Positions 1 to 12,887 of a stretch of 62,000 nt of DNA are shown in pieces. Each line of letters starts with the position of its first letter. The first letter of the stretch is position 1. The DNA is from Glandiceps talaboti. Its lineage: Eukaryota > Hemichordata > Enteropneusta > Spengelidae. Location: NCBI RefSeq assembly GCF_964340395.1, contig NC_135553.1:17697501-17759500 (forward strand). The letters run 5' to 3'. A model generated the notes under the pieces. That model saw only the letters and a list, made by a program, of their open reading frames with translations, was not told where the DNA came from and searched no databases. The position numbers and the translations under genes are program-made.

Positions 1-774
1 GGGTCTAATGCACCTACACTTTAAGAATGTCTCGGTGTAATGATATGAGATGTTAATCATACACGATAATTTCCAATACCAACTTAATAATACATGTAAA
101 CCTGCATGGAACACGTTGGAAAGGGTTCTTTTACAAATTACAAGAGGTTCGTGTGAGACTTACATGAATAGATATAGGGTCGTCCAGCAAAGTCATTCTG
201 TTTAGCGACAAGTGATTCTCTGACCAACTTAATGTTATTTAGCACAACACAGTGAGTAAGTCCAATGTTCAGAGTGAATATATCGCCATACTTTTCAGAC
301 AGTTTCGTCAACTTGGTATGCGGGTCTTTAGCGATCACTGCAAATAGTCAAAGAAGGAATAGACGTCAGTAAAAACGATTTATAGTCCATCTCTTCAGGC
401 CCCATTTTGAAATCCTATTGTATTCTTCTGTGACAGAGCGCCCTCACAGTACGGATGATGAATGCATTACATATGGAAAATAAGACAAACACATTATTCT
501 AATGAATACGAGAGAAATGGTGACAACGTTCAAAGAATTGTCTATTATGCAACTCTATAGTGGTTTTCAAATGTATGGATGCTGACAGATAAAAACTTGA
601 AAACTTACACATTGCACTGCCTATAACAGGCCATCCGATTGGTCCAGGGGGAAAACCAGCGGGTTTGATCATTCCATAGAGGAGGTGACATACCAGCAGA
701 CCAAGCAATAACAATAGAACATATGTCGGATTTGATAGTATACTAAAGAGGTGGCCTATGATTGCAGAAATCAT
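1..774 (-). CDS. Cytochrome P450 gene A, 5' part only (exons 1-2)
   Basis: Gene running off the left edge. Exon 1 is 609-774 (ATG at 772-774) and exon 2 is 164-337; bases 1-163 are intron 2. Exon 1 encodes an N-terminal hydrophobic anchor (about residues 14-30), then a basic/proline hinge with FPPGP, the usual microsomal P450 start. Exon 2 encodes the first helix/sheet region (KLSEKYGDIFTLNIG). The donors are GTAAGT and the acceptor before exon 2 is TTTGCAG. Just upstream of the ATG, a long pyrimidine tract and CAG leave only five untranslated bases (775-779) in this exon, so a 5' UTR intron is likely. Exon 2 protein is identical to that of genes C and D, and the surrounding DNA matches D about 47.17 kb away, so A is the previous-unit copy of D. 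P450 identity is certain from the complete sisters; substrate unknown. Confidence 0.9.
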
Positions 775-2262
775 TTTGGCTGGAAAAAAGAAAAAAGAAA
801 TGACGTTATCAAACTGTGAAGCGATTGACGATTAGTGCTTGACTGTCAGTAAACCAACACAATGGACATATTTTTGGCGACTTCTACATTAACTTTCTTA
901 AACTTTCTTAAAATAATTCTAGTACCTGTTATAATTTTATATTTCAATGACCTTGCATCATTCACTAAACGCATGATGAGTTGAATTAGTCTAATTAGGA
1001 TTGTCTTTACGTTAGGATTACGTCGTGTGGGTGTAGACATGCATTAATGAACCTGTTTGATGAACTTACATCCCTTTAACGTACTCCTTTGGTACTAAGC
1101 ATCAGCGGCATTTTTACTCGTGGAATTCAGAATTTGGGACGCCATTCACAGACATTTATCAAACTGTAGTTGTAAATTCTTCATTTAAGTGTTTTTGTGT
1201 CACATCACCTTTAAAACGCACAATCGTGAACGAACTGTGAGATTGATTTGGATTTTTTTAGTTTACTATTTACATTTTACAGTTTCACACGACTACATTG
1301 TAAGTTTTAGACTGCATGAACTATCTAGCATATTAGTATTGTAGACTGTGGGTAAATTGACCCCTTTCCACCAAGTAAATAGCATCCGCAATCACAAATG
1401 TGTTTAGCCTATTATTCGAGGGAAATAAATAAACACTGACGTCAACTAGCAACGTAAGTAGTCAGTTCAAACAACTCGGGCAACTGAACTGAAAAGCATG
1501 ACGTCATATAGTCATATTGTATACATTGACTGAAATGAGTTCGCAAATAACATAATTATAAAATCTGTCGAAAGTGTCCTGATTTTTCGAATTTCTCTTG
1601 GAATGGCAGAAGTATACATTATTGGCCCCTCTCCCAATAGAAGGAAATGTTACGAACCAAATTATAACACTTTAATATAAAGGGACTGGAAAATATGTCA
1701 AAGAGTGCAAGGTCATTCACGGTGGTATTCACGAGATATTTAAATGAACGACTTTTGTTACATGCCATCCATAGCATTTGTAGTCTATCTGCTAGACCTC
1801 GGATGTTCTTCTGATACAATGCGACACACGACCGAACATCGATATCGAGGATGGAACATCCATGTTCGGGAAGCCCTCACTGCGAACTTCGTTCGCTTAT
1901 AGTATCGAAAGAAAGCCCGAATGTCTAGCAGCAAGACTATAGCATTTCTTGTCTGAACATCAGCCCACTACAGTAGTACATGTACAATAGTGGTCTACTT
2001 TTGCTGTAATCATGAAGTAAACATTCCCCTTTTATTGGTGAAGACAGCAGTATGTAGTATTACCACAGGCACTTGTTTACCGAGATATATTCCTGAATAC
2101 AATAAGATATCGATAATATTGAGATACTTGGGGTAGCACGGGTTTCTAGGATCAAAGACATCAACCGATTCCTGACGTCATGCTTTGCAAAGTGATGAAG
2201 ACAATTTTATATCTACCTATTATAAAAGACCTTCAAAGATTGCTATGCTTTACCCCCCTTTA
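775..2262. other. Upstream region / probable 5' UTR intron of gene A
   Basis: No coding region is supported here. It is shared closely with 47943-49454 upstream of D and only in part with the regions upstream of B and C. A short open frame at 846-1040 (minus) is conserved only because the whole segment is duplicated. An 8-bp inverted repeat (CCGAACAT / ATGTTCGG) lies near 1830-1870. The site TAA near 1095-1100 is the empty site of the transposon found upstream of gene B. Confidence 0.5.
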
Positions 2263-3732
2263 GGGACTGGTCAGTCTCTTCGGTCGCGGGTAGGGGGGGG
2301 GGGGTGGATTGGGAGGCGGGGGTCACCCTGTTTTTGAAATTGGCAGTAGGGGGAGGGGTCATGCTGTTTTGAAAATTGTGGATGGGGGGGGGGGGTGTCA
2401 TTGTGTTTTTGATTGTGAACAAAATCCTTTTCTACTGACATAAAGCCTTGACTGAACTGACTGGTACATGTATGTATTTATCATGTTTCTTACATGAATT
2501 ATTTAATATTAATTCACGTAAGAGTTCAAACATAACTCTACATATACATATGTCATGTAAATGCTTGACTGTTTCACAATCAATGCTTCACTTAGATTGC
2601 ACTTTGGGGCAAAAGTTAACTTGAAGGTTTCGTAATGGTAATCTTCAGAGATAGTTTATACAAAAAGTTAATCTAAATTGTTCTACTCTTAAATATGAAG
2701 AGTAGATGTACTTTCTATTTTGGACACAACATGTCATCGACACTACAAATCACCACATCTCATCAGATTCCAGTTTCTATTTATAAGCGGGATACACTAG
2801 GTGTGACCACCTACAGTTCTCTTACATACCAGTGACTTTACTATACATGTAATATTAATGCCACTATACCAATGTTACGTGCCCATTTTTTACGTGACAT
2901 GGAAAACTCATTTAAAACTTACATTAACTTTCGCTTCGAAAACTTTCGAAGCCTTGAAATATTACCTCAAAGGCTATGAATAACCTAAAAATTGCCTTAA
3001 TAGAACAAAAAATCCCCCGGGTCTGCTAGTATAGGGGAGACCCCTAGGACTCCCTCACCCCCAGAGGTCACTCATGCACTCAACCAACAATCAGACGCAC
3101 CAACGTTTAAAATGTCATAATGGTATTAAACCTCTCTCACCATATGCTAATTTGAGAAGATAGTCAAAAAATTGCCTTAAAACTCAAAATGCCCCTTACC
3201 AATGATACTACTATTAGATGCGCTGACTTTTACTATAATGATTAAGAACATATTTCAACTCTATGTAAGTATGTAAGTTATAAATACTAGTTTCTGATAC
3301 TTGATGGTGCTGTCTTGTAAAACTTGGAAATTATTGTCTGAAAGTGTCGTGGTAAAAATGGGCTTCAATTGCAAGAGTAAGACAACCCAAAGAACTGTTA
3401 TGGGGAGAACCCTTAGAGCCCCCTCACACAAGAAGTGGACATAATTTATCACAGTCACAAGCTCTCCCCCCCCTAACTCTTACTATCAAGACGCTATTAA
3501 ACTTAATTAAAAAATATATTTCAACCCTATGAAGTTGCTTTTTACATGTTGGGGTTGTCTTGGAAATTACTGCCTGAAAGTATCTGAATAGCCTAAAAAT
3601 GAACTTTAAGATTCAAAAATCCCGTAGAGCTTCTAGGGGAGACCCCTTGGACCCCTCATAAGAGGTGGATAGTGACTCTTTGTCGGGCCCATTGGCAAAA
3701 TCCACCCCCGGCTGGAGAAACTGGCCGGTCCC
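2263..3732 (-). mobile_element. Non-autonomous TIR DNA transposon, TTA target duplication (copy upstream of A)
   Basis: A 1470-bp element with inverted ends: GGGACTGGTCAGTCTCTTC at the left, and the complement of GGGACCGGCCAGTTTCTCC at the right. It is flanked by TTA at 2260-2262 and 3733-3735. The corresponding place upstream of gene B (22026-22028) has one TTA and no element, which confirms both borders. The body holds G-runs of 8-13 near the left end and repeated modules with a GGGGAGACCCC-type core. No transposase frame is present. TWA target sites of 3 bp are typical of PIF/Harbinger elements, so that superfamily is the best guess. Strand is given relative to the copy in the intron of B, which is arbitrarily called +. 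Confidence 0.75.
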
Positions 3733-3735
3733 TTA

Positions 3736-4390
3736 GGACCGATAGCGGTTTCAACGGAACCGATAGGGACCCTCTCCATAAACACGAGTGCGCAATCACA
3801 TTAATGATTGAAGGCAAGGTCGTTTGCATGGGTAAGGCTTGGGTTACGTAATGTTTGCAGAGTAAAACGAAATGTTTGCACAGCACAGCCGGTTGAAAGT
3901 TCATGGTGTCGCGTGTCGTTCTGTGATAGACTCATACAGTCCTCGGAGCTTCGCATGGCTAAAATTGTTCCTTTGTATGTACCGATATCTACTGCATAAT
4001 TGTACTCGAATATCCCTGTACTGTCACACAGGGTTAACAATTCGTTGACGTGTCACTGCGACGGGCTCGGTGTTACGTATCGCGAAGCCCGAGTGTTCTG
4101 TTGCAAGCCTTGTTTATATTTACGCGGTGTGCGATCCTAGAAACCTTGTTATTTTATACCCGTTTCATATATTATTGGCCAAGTATCTCAATGGTGTAAC
4201 ACACAAGGAACATGGAAGGGCTGAATGAAATCTATGACGCGTAGCTTTATGGCTATGACCGACCGTTATAATTTACAGCAGTGAACATACGCATACTGAC
4301 CTCACGTAAGGTCAGGTTGAACCTCAATACTAAGTTCTGTGCTCTGACTACACTATAAAGCAGTAAGCTGTAGATAGTATACTAACATAC
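3736..4390. other. Non-coding spacer between transposon and putative first exon of gene A
   Basis: This spacer is conserved with 50902-51553 and in part with 36419-36861 and 22029-22814. It contains short open frames on both strands that are not supported as genes: they change length between copies and have no recognisable domain. Confidence 0.4.
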
Positions 4391-4640
4391 CTTGTTTGGC
4401 GATGCCCGTTGTCACCTCAGTGTGCCTCGTATGCGAATACACGTTGGATAGAGGCTGTATTCGGTAGTCACGTGATAAGAACTTAAGTGTACAAATAGAA
4501 TTACGTCATGGTAGTCTATGAGTAATACTAAGGGGTAAAGCATTTGATTTACGGCTTGAAGATTGTCGGGAAATAAATTGTCGTAGGCCAAAAAGTGGGG
4601 AAAAATGCTGACCAAGTGAAGACAACAATTTCTTTTCAAT
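4391..4640 (-). promoter_or_regulatory. Putative promoter and non-coding first exon of gene A
   Basis: A consensus 5' splice donor (CAAG|GTATGT, exon end at 4391) faces gene A and is conserved at equivalent places upstream of B, C and D. Within about 120 bp upstream of it on the minus strand lie a CACGTG E-box (4469-4474) and a CRE-like TGACGTAA (about 4501-4508). The coding exon of A begins five bases after a strong acceptor, so a non-coding exon must lie upstream, and this is the best candidate. The 5' end of the exon and the transcription start cannot be placed. Inferred from conservation and splice logic. Confidence 0.4.
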
Positions 4641-5100
4641 TGTATGAGGTAAGAGAATTGTGGTACATGTGTCTCTGAATGTTAGACTCTCGTCAAAGGT
4701 TTATACTAAATGTTGGCAAATACTGACACTGTCAAATCAAATTTAAGAATGCTGACCTGGCTTAGAATTTTTAAAGAACGTAAACGTTCACGGGTTTCTG
4801 AATAAACACTTCTTGACCAGGAGAGGGTATTGTTATTTAACATTACATGTTAAATAACAGGATTACCAGATTATCACTCTTTTAGCATTGAGCGAAACCC
4901 CCTCCCTCCCGTACCCACCCCTTCTTTTGCTACTTTGTATTTTGATTCAAATTTACGTACTATTGTTACTATCTCGATATATTAAAAAAACAAATGAAAG
5001 CATTCTCTTAGTCCGCGATTTTTAAATATGGAACCAATGGCGTTGTAACACAACTATAGAATTGATGTGTTATTACCTTCCGTGAGGAAGATTATATATT
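4641..5100. other. Intergenic, no gene seen
   Basis: AT-rich non-coding DNA shared with the same interval upstream of C and D. It ends in a small hairpin-forming motif (CCTTCCGTGAGGAAG near 5077-5091) immediately before a TG repeat. The same motif precedes the repeats in the other units. Confidence 0.4.
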
Positions 5101-5110
5101 AGCGATGGAA

Positions 5111-6660
<1,550 letters not shown>

Positions 6661-6669
6661 GATGTATCG

Positions 6670-7269
6670 CTGTAAACAGATGAGAATTAGGACACTAACA
6701 ATGCAAAACCCCAAACACTAACTAGAATAAAACACAAAAACACAGTGTTGCAGTAAACACCTGGTTAGGTTAAGGTAAGCTTCCCAACACCCAGTCACCA
6801 AGAACAATTTCCTCGAGGGGAGCAAGTACAGAGGGAGGTAGGTGTAAAGGTAGTTGTCATTGACCAAGTGTAGTAACAAATTTACAATAGTCTCTGTGAC
6901 TATTAACTATGTGGTAAAATTTGAAGCCCATGTGATGCCATCTTGGGCCACCTGGGTTCATTGACCTTGTGGACGAGTGAGGTAGACTAGCGCTGCCAAA
7001 GATGACCAGTCACCTTGAAGCTGGATCATCTCTAGTGTTGCACCACATTGATGAGCAAAGGTAGCCCCTCTATGATAAATACTTTGACTGGTGTTGTTGA
7101 TCTCGTGCTGAAGGACTTTAGCAAACAGAGTATGAGTTGTAGGCTTTGGAATGCCCATTTTGTGCGAACTATCATACCCCACTTGAAAATGAAGATGTCG
7201 CAGGTGAATGTGTACATCATATTTCTTAACTGATGGTGGCAAAGATTGGACTTCCTGAAAAAGGTATGG
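6670..7269 (-). pseudogene. Tyrosine-recombinase fragment of a DIRS/Crypton-like element
   Basis: The minus-strand frame at about 6958-7262 encodes a fragment with HRGATFAHQCG, then LQGDWSSLAALVYL. This matches the C-terminal catalytic part of tyrosine recombinases carried by DIRS, Ngaro and Crypton elements: a box around H-x-x-R followed by a GDWSS...Y segment. Upstream residues VQSLPPSVKKYDVHIHLRH are in frame. There is no full catalytic domain and no start, so it is a remnant. The LINE at 7270 directly abuts its 5' side. Bases 6670-6957 may be the 3' flank of the same element. The copy at 54134-54456 differs by a 9-bp indel. Confidence 0.55.
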
Positions 7270-10215
7270 AATAATAATAATAATAATAATATCTATAGAA
7301 TGCTCTAAACAGTTCACAAATCTAAAAAAAGAAAAAGCACTTGATACTAAAACAACACTTCATACATCTTAAAAGACAGTTCATTAAAAGCTTTGCGGAA
7401 AAGATGTGTTTTAAAACTTTTCTTAAAAGAATCAATGGTATTACACATTCTAATCCCAGCCGCTAAATCGTTTCATAACCGCAGAGCAACATGGCTGAAG
7501 GCCCGTTTGTAGATGAAAGATGACCTCGTAAACGGCACCTCAAGCAAGCCCGAATTTGAAGAACGAAGATGACGCATAGTATTTCTGGGTGTTAAAAGAT
7601 CAACAATGTACATAGGCGCAAGACCATGAAGTGCCTTAAAAACTAGTAGTAAAACTTTGAATTCAATTCTACACTCTATTGGGAGCCAGTGAAGTGATCT
7701 CAAAACAGGAGATATATGATCATACTTGCGGCAGGCAGACAATAGGCAAGCCGTGCTATTTTGAACTAGCTGTAGTTTCCATGATAGTAAACACAAAGGA
7801 AGCCCAAGAAACAGTACATTACAATAGTCTAACTTAGAAAAAATCAAAGTGTGAATGAGCCTTTCAAATGACAAACGTGGAAGAAATTTACAAATGCTAG
7901 CTATATTTCGTAAATGAAAGTATGCACTCTTGCATGTGGATGTCACATGCCGCTCCATCGTCAATTGGCTATCTAGAATACCAAGATTTTTAACTACCGG
8001 CGCCAAATTCACGAGGGAGCCGCCGATTGCAACATTCACACGCCCGAGATGAGAAAGGGAATGACTCGTACCAAAGCAGATGACCTCCATCTTACTGTCA
8101 TTCATCTTCAAACGGTGACTCAGCATCCAACACTTCACTCCCCTAATACAATCAGATATCTGAGCAATGGCGGGTGCAGAGTCATCAACCTTGAACGAGA
8201 TGTAAATCCCGGTGTCATCCGCATACGATTGATACGAAACACTGCGATCAGCGAGCATTTCAGCTAATGATGATGTGTATAAATTAAATAAAATGGGACC
8301 GAGTACACTCCCTTGGGGACCCCACATTCCAATTTTTTGGTAGCTGACACAGCACCATTGAGAACTACACCTTGATCACGGTTTGAGAGATAGGAAGTAA
8401 ACCATGATAATACCTTTCCAGTAATGCCAATTGAATGAAGTTTGTGTAACAAAAGATCATGACTAACAGTATCAAACGCTGTTGCCAAATCAAGCATGAC
8501 AAGCAAACCAACTTTCTGTTGACCAATGGCACAAGCAATATCATTTTGTAGTCGAAGTAGAGCTGTCTCAGTACTATGATATTTCTTATACGCAGATTGA
8601 CGAGGTACATACAAATTATTGATATTCGAGACGACTTTCTCTATAATCTTAGATATAAATGCTAAGTTTGACACTGGTCGATAATTGTTTAAAACATCCT
8701 GATCCAATGATGCTTTCTTTAGAATTGGGGTTACCATTGCCAGTTTCAGTCGATCGGGAAATTTCCCCATTGACAATGAAAGATTAATAATGTAAGGGGT
8801 TGAGAAAAACAGGGAGCAGTGAAGAAATGCAGGCCAATTTAGTGGGCAGTAGATCCATAACACTCGACTTGTTTGGGCACCTCATCAGCCGTAGCCGGCT
8901 CAAAATTGCCCCATTTATTGTCCAAATCAGCACCGCAACTCTCAGGGGGCAGTGATAACATCAGTGTCGATTGCCGGGAATTCAAGCTGAATTTTCACAA
9001 TTTTATCCAAAAAGAATTTAGCAAAGGCTTCAACCTTCTCAGACAGAGTTATATCCGATAAGGGATCAGCACGAGTATCCGAACCTAATAAATTTGATAC
9101 GGCGCGAAACAGACGTCTCGAATCAGATGTACTGTCCGCAATCATATGCCTGTGTAGAATTCCATTTTCGCATCATCAATCACAGAGTTCACCTTGTCTC
9201 GCTCATTCACAAACATCTGACGGTGTATCGTAAGACCATAATCTCTCCACAACTTTTCATATCATCTCCGTGCTTGCTTCTCAACCCGGATGTCATCATT
9301 ATATCATGGAGCCTCAGTTTTATGTGTGATAACACGGGTCTTCACTGGGGCATGTTTGTCAACAATGCTCTTCATGGACATTGTGTATTCAGACACAAGG
9401 TGATCAAGGTCGTCAATAGAAGCTGTCTCTGAGACAAATCGGTCAATGTCGGCTGACAGGTTATCAAGTTTTATTTTTCGAATCTGATGATACGATATTT
9501 CTTTGTCACTTACTCTAGTTGGTCTGGATATATTGATGACGAAGAATACTGGATAGTGATCAGGAAAACACATGTCTACTGGCTGTACATTGGCTAACAG
9601 GTCAGCATCGATAGAACGAGCAATGATCACGTCCAGTGTATGGCCTTTGCGATGTGTTGCACTATTGACCAGCTGGATGAGATCGAATGAATTAAGGAGA
9701 TCCAGGAAATGCTTACCCTCTGAGGATGATGGGTCATCCAGATGACTATTCAAATCACCACATAGAATGAATCGGCTGAACTGAATATCATGAAGAAAGG
9801 ATTCAAATTCCTCCATAAACATCGCAAAAGAACTTACATTCGTTTTGGATGGAGGTGGACGATAAATGGTATGCACCATGACACAATCTGATATTATACG
9901 TAGCTCAACAGACAAAGCTTCGAAGGATTTAGCAAGTGTAGGTGTTTCATTTCTCCTTGAAACACCAATACTATCCTTGTATATAATGGTTGTACCTCCA
10001 CCACGACCGTGCCTCGACTTCTCTTGTATTTTATAAGCAGGAGGCAAGATCTCGGCTATGACCGGAGCATCACGGCAATCACCACATAGCCAGGCCTCAG
10101 TTAGCATCAAAATGTCAAGATTGCGAGAGATGATGAGATCATGAACTAGAGTAGTTTTCTTGTTGATGGAACAAGGATTCAATAAGCAGGCTGTAATGTT
10201 AAAGTTATCACACAT
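7270..10215 (-). mobile_element. L2/CR1-like LINE, inactive (copy 1)
   Basis: Non-LTR retrotransposon on the minus strand. An apurinic-type endonuclease frame of 303 residues (9304-10215) has LNPCSINKKTTLVHD, LTEAWL, YRPPPSK and CGDLNSHLDD. A short middle piece is at 8942-9145. The reverse transcriptase is split between 8264-8863 ([33 protein letters not shown]) and 7473-8327 ([12 protein letters not shown], then YADD). The frames change at the VPQGSVLGP motif by one missing C, and a TGA replaces a conserved Trp near 7470, after which the usual IDSFKKSFKTHLFR tail continues. The 3' end is a short (ATT)n tail at 7270-7291, as in the CR1/L2 group. The 5' limit is unclear. Both defects recur in copy 2, so it was dead before that duplication. 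Confidence 0.85.
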
Positions 10216-11360
10216 ATTGATATATTTGTTACCGATGACATATTCGTGTTCTAGTTAATTCCATACTTGGTCATATTATGCCCTACATGTACTCTGATTG
10301 AGGGGTCAGTAAACTGTACTCAGGGTCATGATATGCACTGATGATGCCACCATGAGTACCTTAAAGCCAGTAAAGAAAACAGTATACATTTCACACAGTA
10401 TTCTTATTGATCATATTTGTTTGGAGTGGTCAAAGGACATCACAACTCCCTCTCTTAGCTCTTGTATGGTGTTTATTAGTTATTCATTATGTAAATTTGG
10501 ACTTTATTGACAATAAATTGGAGAACACTTGTAAGAGAGCAGAGTAGCTCTCCACGTTTACGGGAAATGAGTTGAATGAGTACATATGCTCAGTTGTCTG
10601 CTGTCCTGATTATGTTTGTCCGTGCTTTGAATATAAACCTGTGTGAAAGATATGTCTGTGATCCTTGGTATAGATACATGATCAACCTGCTGTGCCCAGA
10701 GATCTATTCTTTTATAAACTTATGCCCTGAGAAGGCAAAGTGATGATGGCTGATCCTGATGTGATGTGTTCAGTGTCATGGCAGGAGGAAACTGGAGCGG
10801 CCGGGATAAACTTCGTTGTTTGGTAGAGTTAAACTTAACTCCACTCTTTCACTTTCAACGTGGCAAGTCACTTCAATCAAACATATTGGGTATAAATGTC
10901 TTATAATCGATTTAAAATTTAAGTGAGATGAAGGTCTGAGCATATATTTATGAATATCGATATCATAAAGCTAATTATATGTAAATATGCCAAAAGTTGG
11001 AATGATGTGTGTTATTACACTTAGATGGAATTCCAGGCTACCATGAGGAATATATCTCCTCATTGCTGGAAACTATCATTAATTATGCAAATTAGTCAGT
11101 AATATGAAAGCCACAATAACCATAGCATAAACAAGACTTAAGGCCTACTTGTTACAAAGAATGTATCTATAGAATTGCACAGTGGCAGTAGATACTAGGC
11201 GATATAATGCATATATCTATCATACATCACATCAAGTCCGTCACGTGACGTCATGTATTGACACGTCACGTTACATATCGTCGTATATCTATCTGCCATA
11301 TAATGAGTATTTAAATCATGTGAGGTTAGCATAACTGATGTACATAATTCGATTTGTAAA
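10216..11360. other. Intergenic, no gene seen
   Basis: Non-coding DNA between the LINE and the 3' flank of gene B. Bases 10345-10800 recur at 38702-39280, where the LINE and recombinase fragment are absent. A cluster TCACGTGACGTCATG...ACACGTCACG lies at 11239-11271. Short frames such as 10328-10510 have no recognisable domain. Confidence 0.4.
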
Positions 11361-11860
11361 TGTAATCAATTATGCTAATACGTCATAATATAGTATGCAA
11401 GCAACACCCATCATAAGATCACCGAATTGATCGTTAATGTTACATTTCTAACACCGACTTTTGTACACAGTACAAATCAAAGTCACGAATTTAGATTTGA
11501 AATGGACGAATTCGGTTAACACGAATCGTAAGACATCTACATGACTAAAATACAAACATGCTGTACCAGTCTTGACTTGTCATCTACTATTACCGTTTGA
11601 AGATGGACAATGCATATACTTGTTGTCAAAGGGATGTAATCAATTATGCAAATACGTCATATAGTATGCAAGCAACACCCATCATAAGATCACCGAATTG
11701 ATCGTTAATGTTACATTTCTAACACCGACTTTTGTACACAGTACAAATTCAATTCATGAATTCAGATTTGAAATGGATGAATTCGGTTAACACGAATCGT
11801 AAGACATCTACATGACTAAAATAGAAACATGTTGTACCGGTCTTAACTTGTCATCTACTT
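11361..11860. repeat. Local tandem duplication, period 274 bp
   Basis: A segment starting TGTAATCAATTATGC at 11361 is repeated from 11635 to about 11860, with the same internal landmarks (ATCACCGAATTGATCGTTAA, GTACACAGTACAAAT). The corresponding place in the second 47-kb unit (from about 58562) has a single copy. Confidence 0.8.
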
Positions 11861-12045
11861 GCAGTAATAATTGTGGGCTGTGGACTCGATTAGTCCGTTG
11901 GGACTATTTCCACAGTCCAAACCAGATATAATTTAGTATTCTTTTGTTATATTTTGTTTGTTTTGAATTGTAGGTTTGTAATACTTGAGTTTATATTCAA
12001 CTTTGTTCTATTTATTTATATCTGGTTGCATAAAGATTCACTTCA
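11861..12045. mobile_element. About 185-bp insertion absent from the sister copy
   Basis: Compared with 58790-58800, bases about 11861-12045 are extra. The insert holds a compact hairpin, GGACTCGATTAGTCC inside CTGTGGA...TCCACAG, and an outer pair CCAGATATAA / TTATATCTGG. No coding potential. It could be a small SINE-like or foldback element; I do not recognise the family and see no clear target duplication. Confidence 0.5.
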
Positions 12046-12735
12046 CTATTACCGTTTGAAGATGGACAATGCTGGTTGTCAAAGGCAAGTGATTAAAGAT
12101 TGCATCAAGTCGACTTGGAGATACATCTAAAACAATACGCCTTAAGAATAATTTTAACAATATTTTAATACTAGTTATATTAGTGCTCACTTCTTCTAAG
12201 ATCATACCACTATTTATTCTTAATTTCATTCATCTCGTACATGAAGAAACACATGTATACATATAATGTGTTACATTGGTTGCTAACCGTTTTATTCAAT
12301 ATTTGCCCGCCCTACAAATTGACAGAAAGTAATGAACTTTATGAAATATCAGCTGCATCATCATCTAATTTATAACAGAAAACATATTTCCATGTAGCGT
12401 GTGGATGGGACAACGAAGACAAGAATGAAGGCGAATGTCTTTCCACACATATTATCATTTTATCAAATGTTGGTAACATTTGTGTCATTATAAAACTCAT
12501 TGAAATTTGAAAAATGCTGAGTAACACCACCTACAGGCTTTATTTACATATCGATTAGGTAACAATTATATTTATGTGAATCTGCGAAACGTGGGCGATT
12601 ATTCATTTTTCTACACATGTAATCCCACTGAATTGCATTCAATACTATTATTATTTGAGCCAATATATTGTGATACAATGTTTGTCATAAATTTACATAT
12701 AAAATCAAATCAACCAGTTCTAATTTTTCGTATGA
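12046..12735. other. Intergenic 3' flank of gene B
   Basis: No gene seen. The segment is shared with 58795-59494 downstream of E. Short frames at 12038-12229 and 12339-12530 have no recognisable domain. Confidence 0.4.
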
Positions 12736-12741
12736 TTTATT
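12736..12741 (-). terminator. Polyadenylation signal AATAAA of gene B
   Basis: AATAAA on the minus strand, 147 bases after the stop codon of B. The same hexamer is kept at the same distance behind C, D and E. Confidence 0.6.
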
Positions 12742-12887
12742 CACTGCTATTTCCTAATAAAGTGAGTATATTTAATCTAACTATGCGATTCGTCAGTTGA
12801 CTAAAAGAGTAGTAATACTGGACGTGTTGTTTGTACACAGCTTACAGTAGGGTGTCAAGTTCAAGACTTTCATTCCGTGTTCTCTTC

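Noticed and set aside
846-1040. 64-residue basic frame upstream of exon 1, repeated upstream of C and D
   Set aside because: Conserved only as part of duplicated non-coding DNA; no codon-biased change, no domain, no splice or start support.
2761-2790. CTGATGA on the minus strand near 2761 as a hammerhead core
   Set aside because: No GAAA or paired stem II follows at the required distance.
4412-4639. 75-residue frame overlapping the putative first exon
   Set aside because: The frame differs upstream of B and C, so the conservation is of the donor and motifs, not of a protein.
9094-9432. Plus-strand frame opposite the LINE
   Set aside because: Antisense shadow of the endonuclease/linker region of the LINE.
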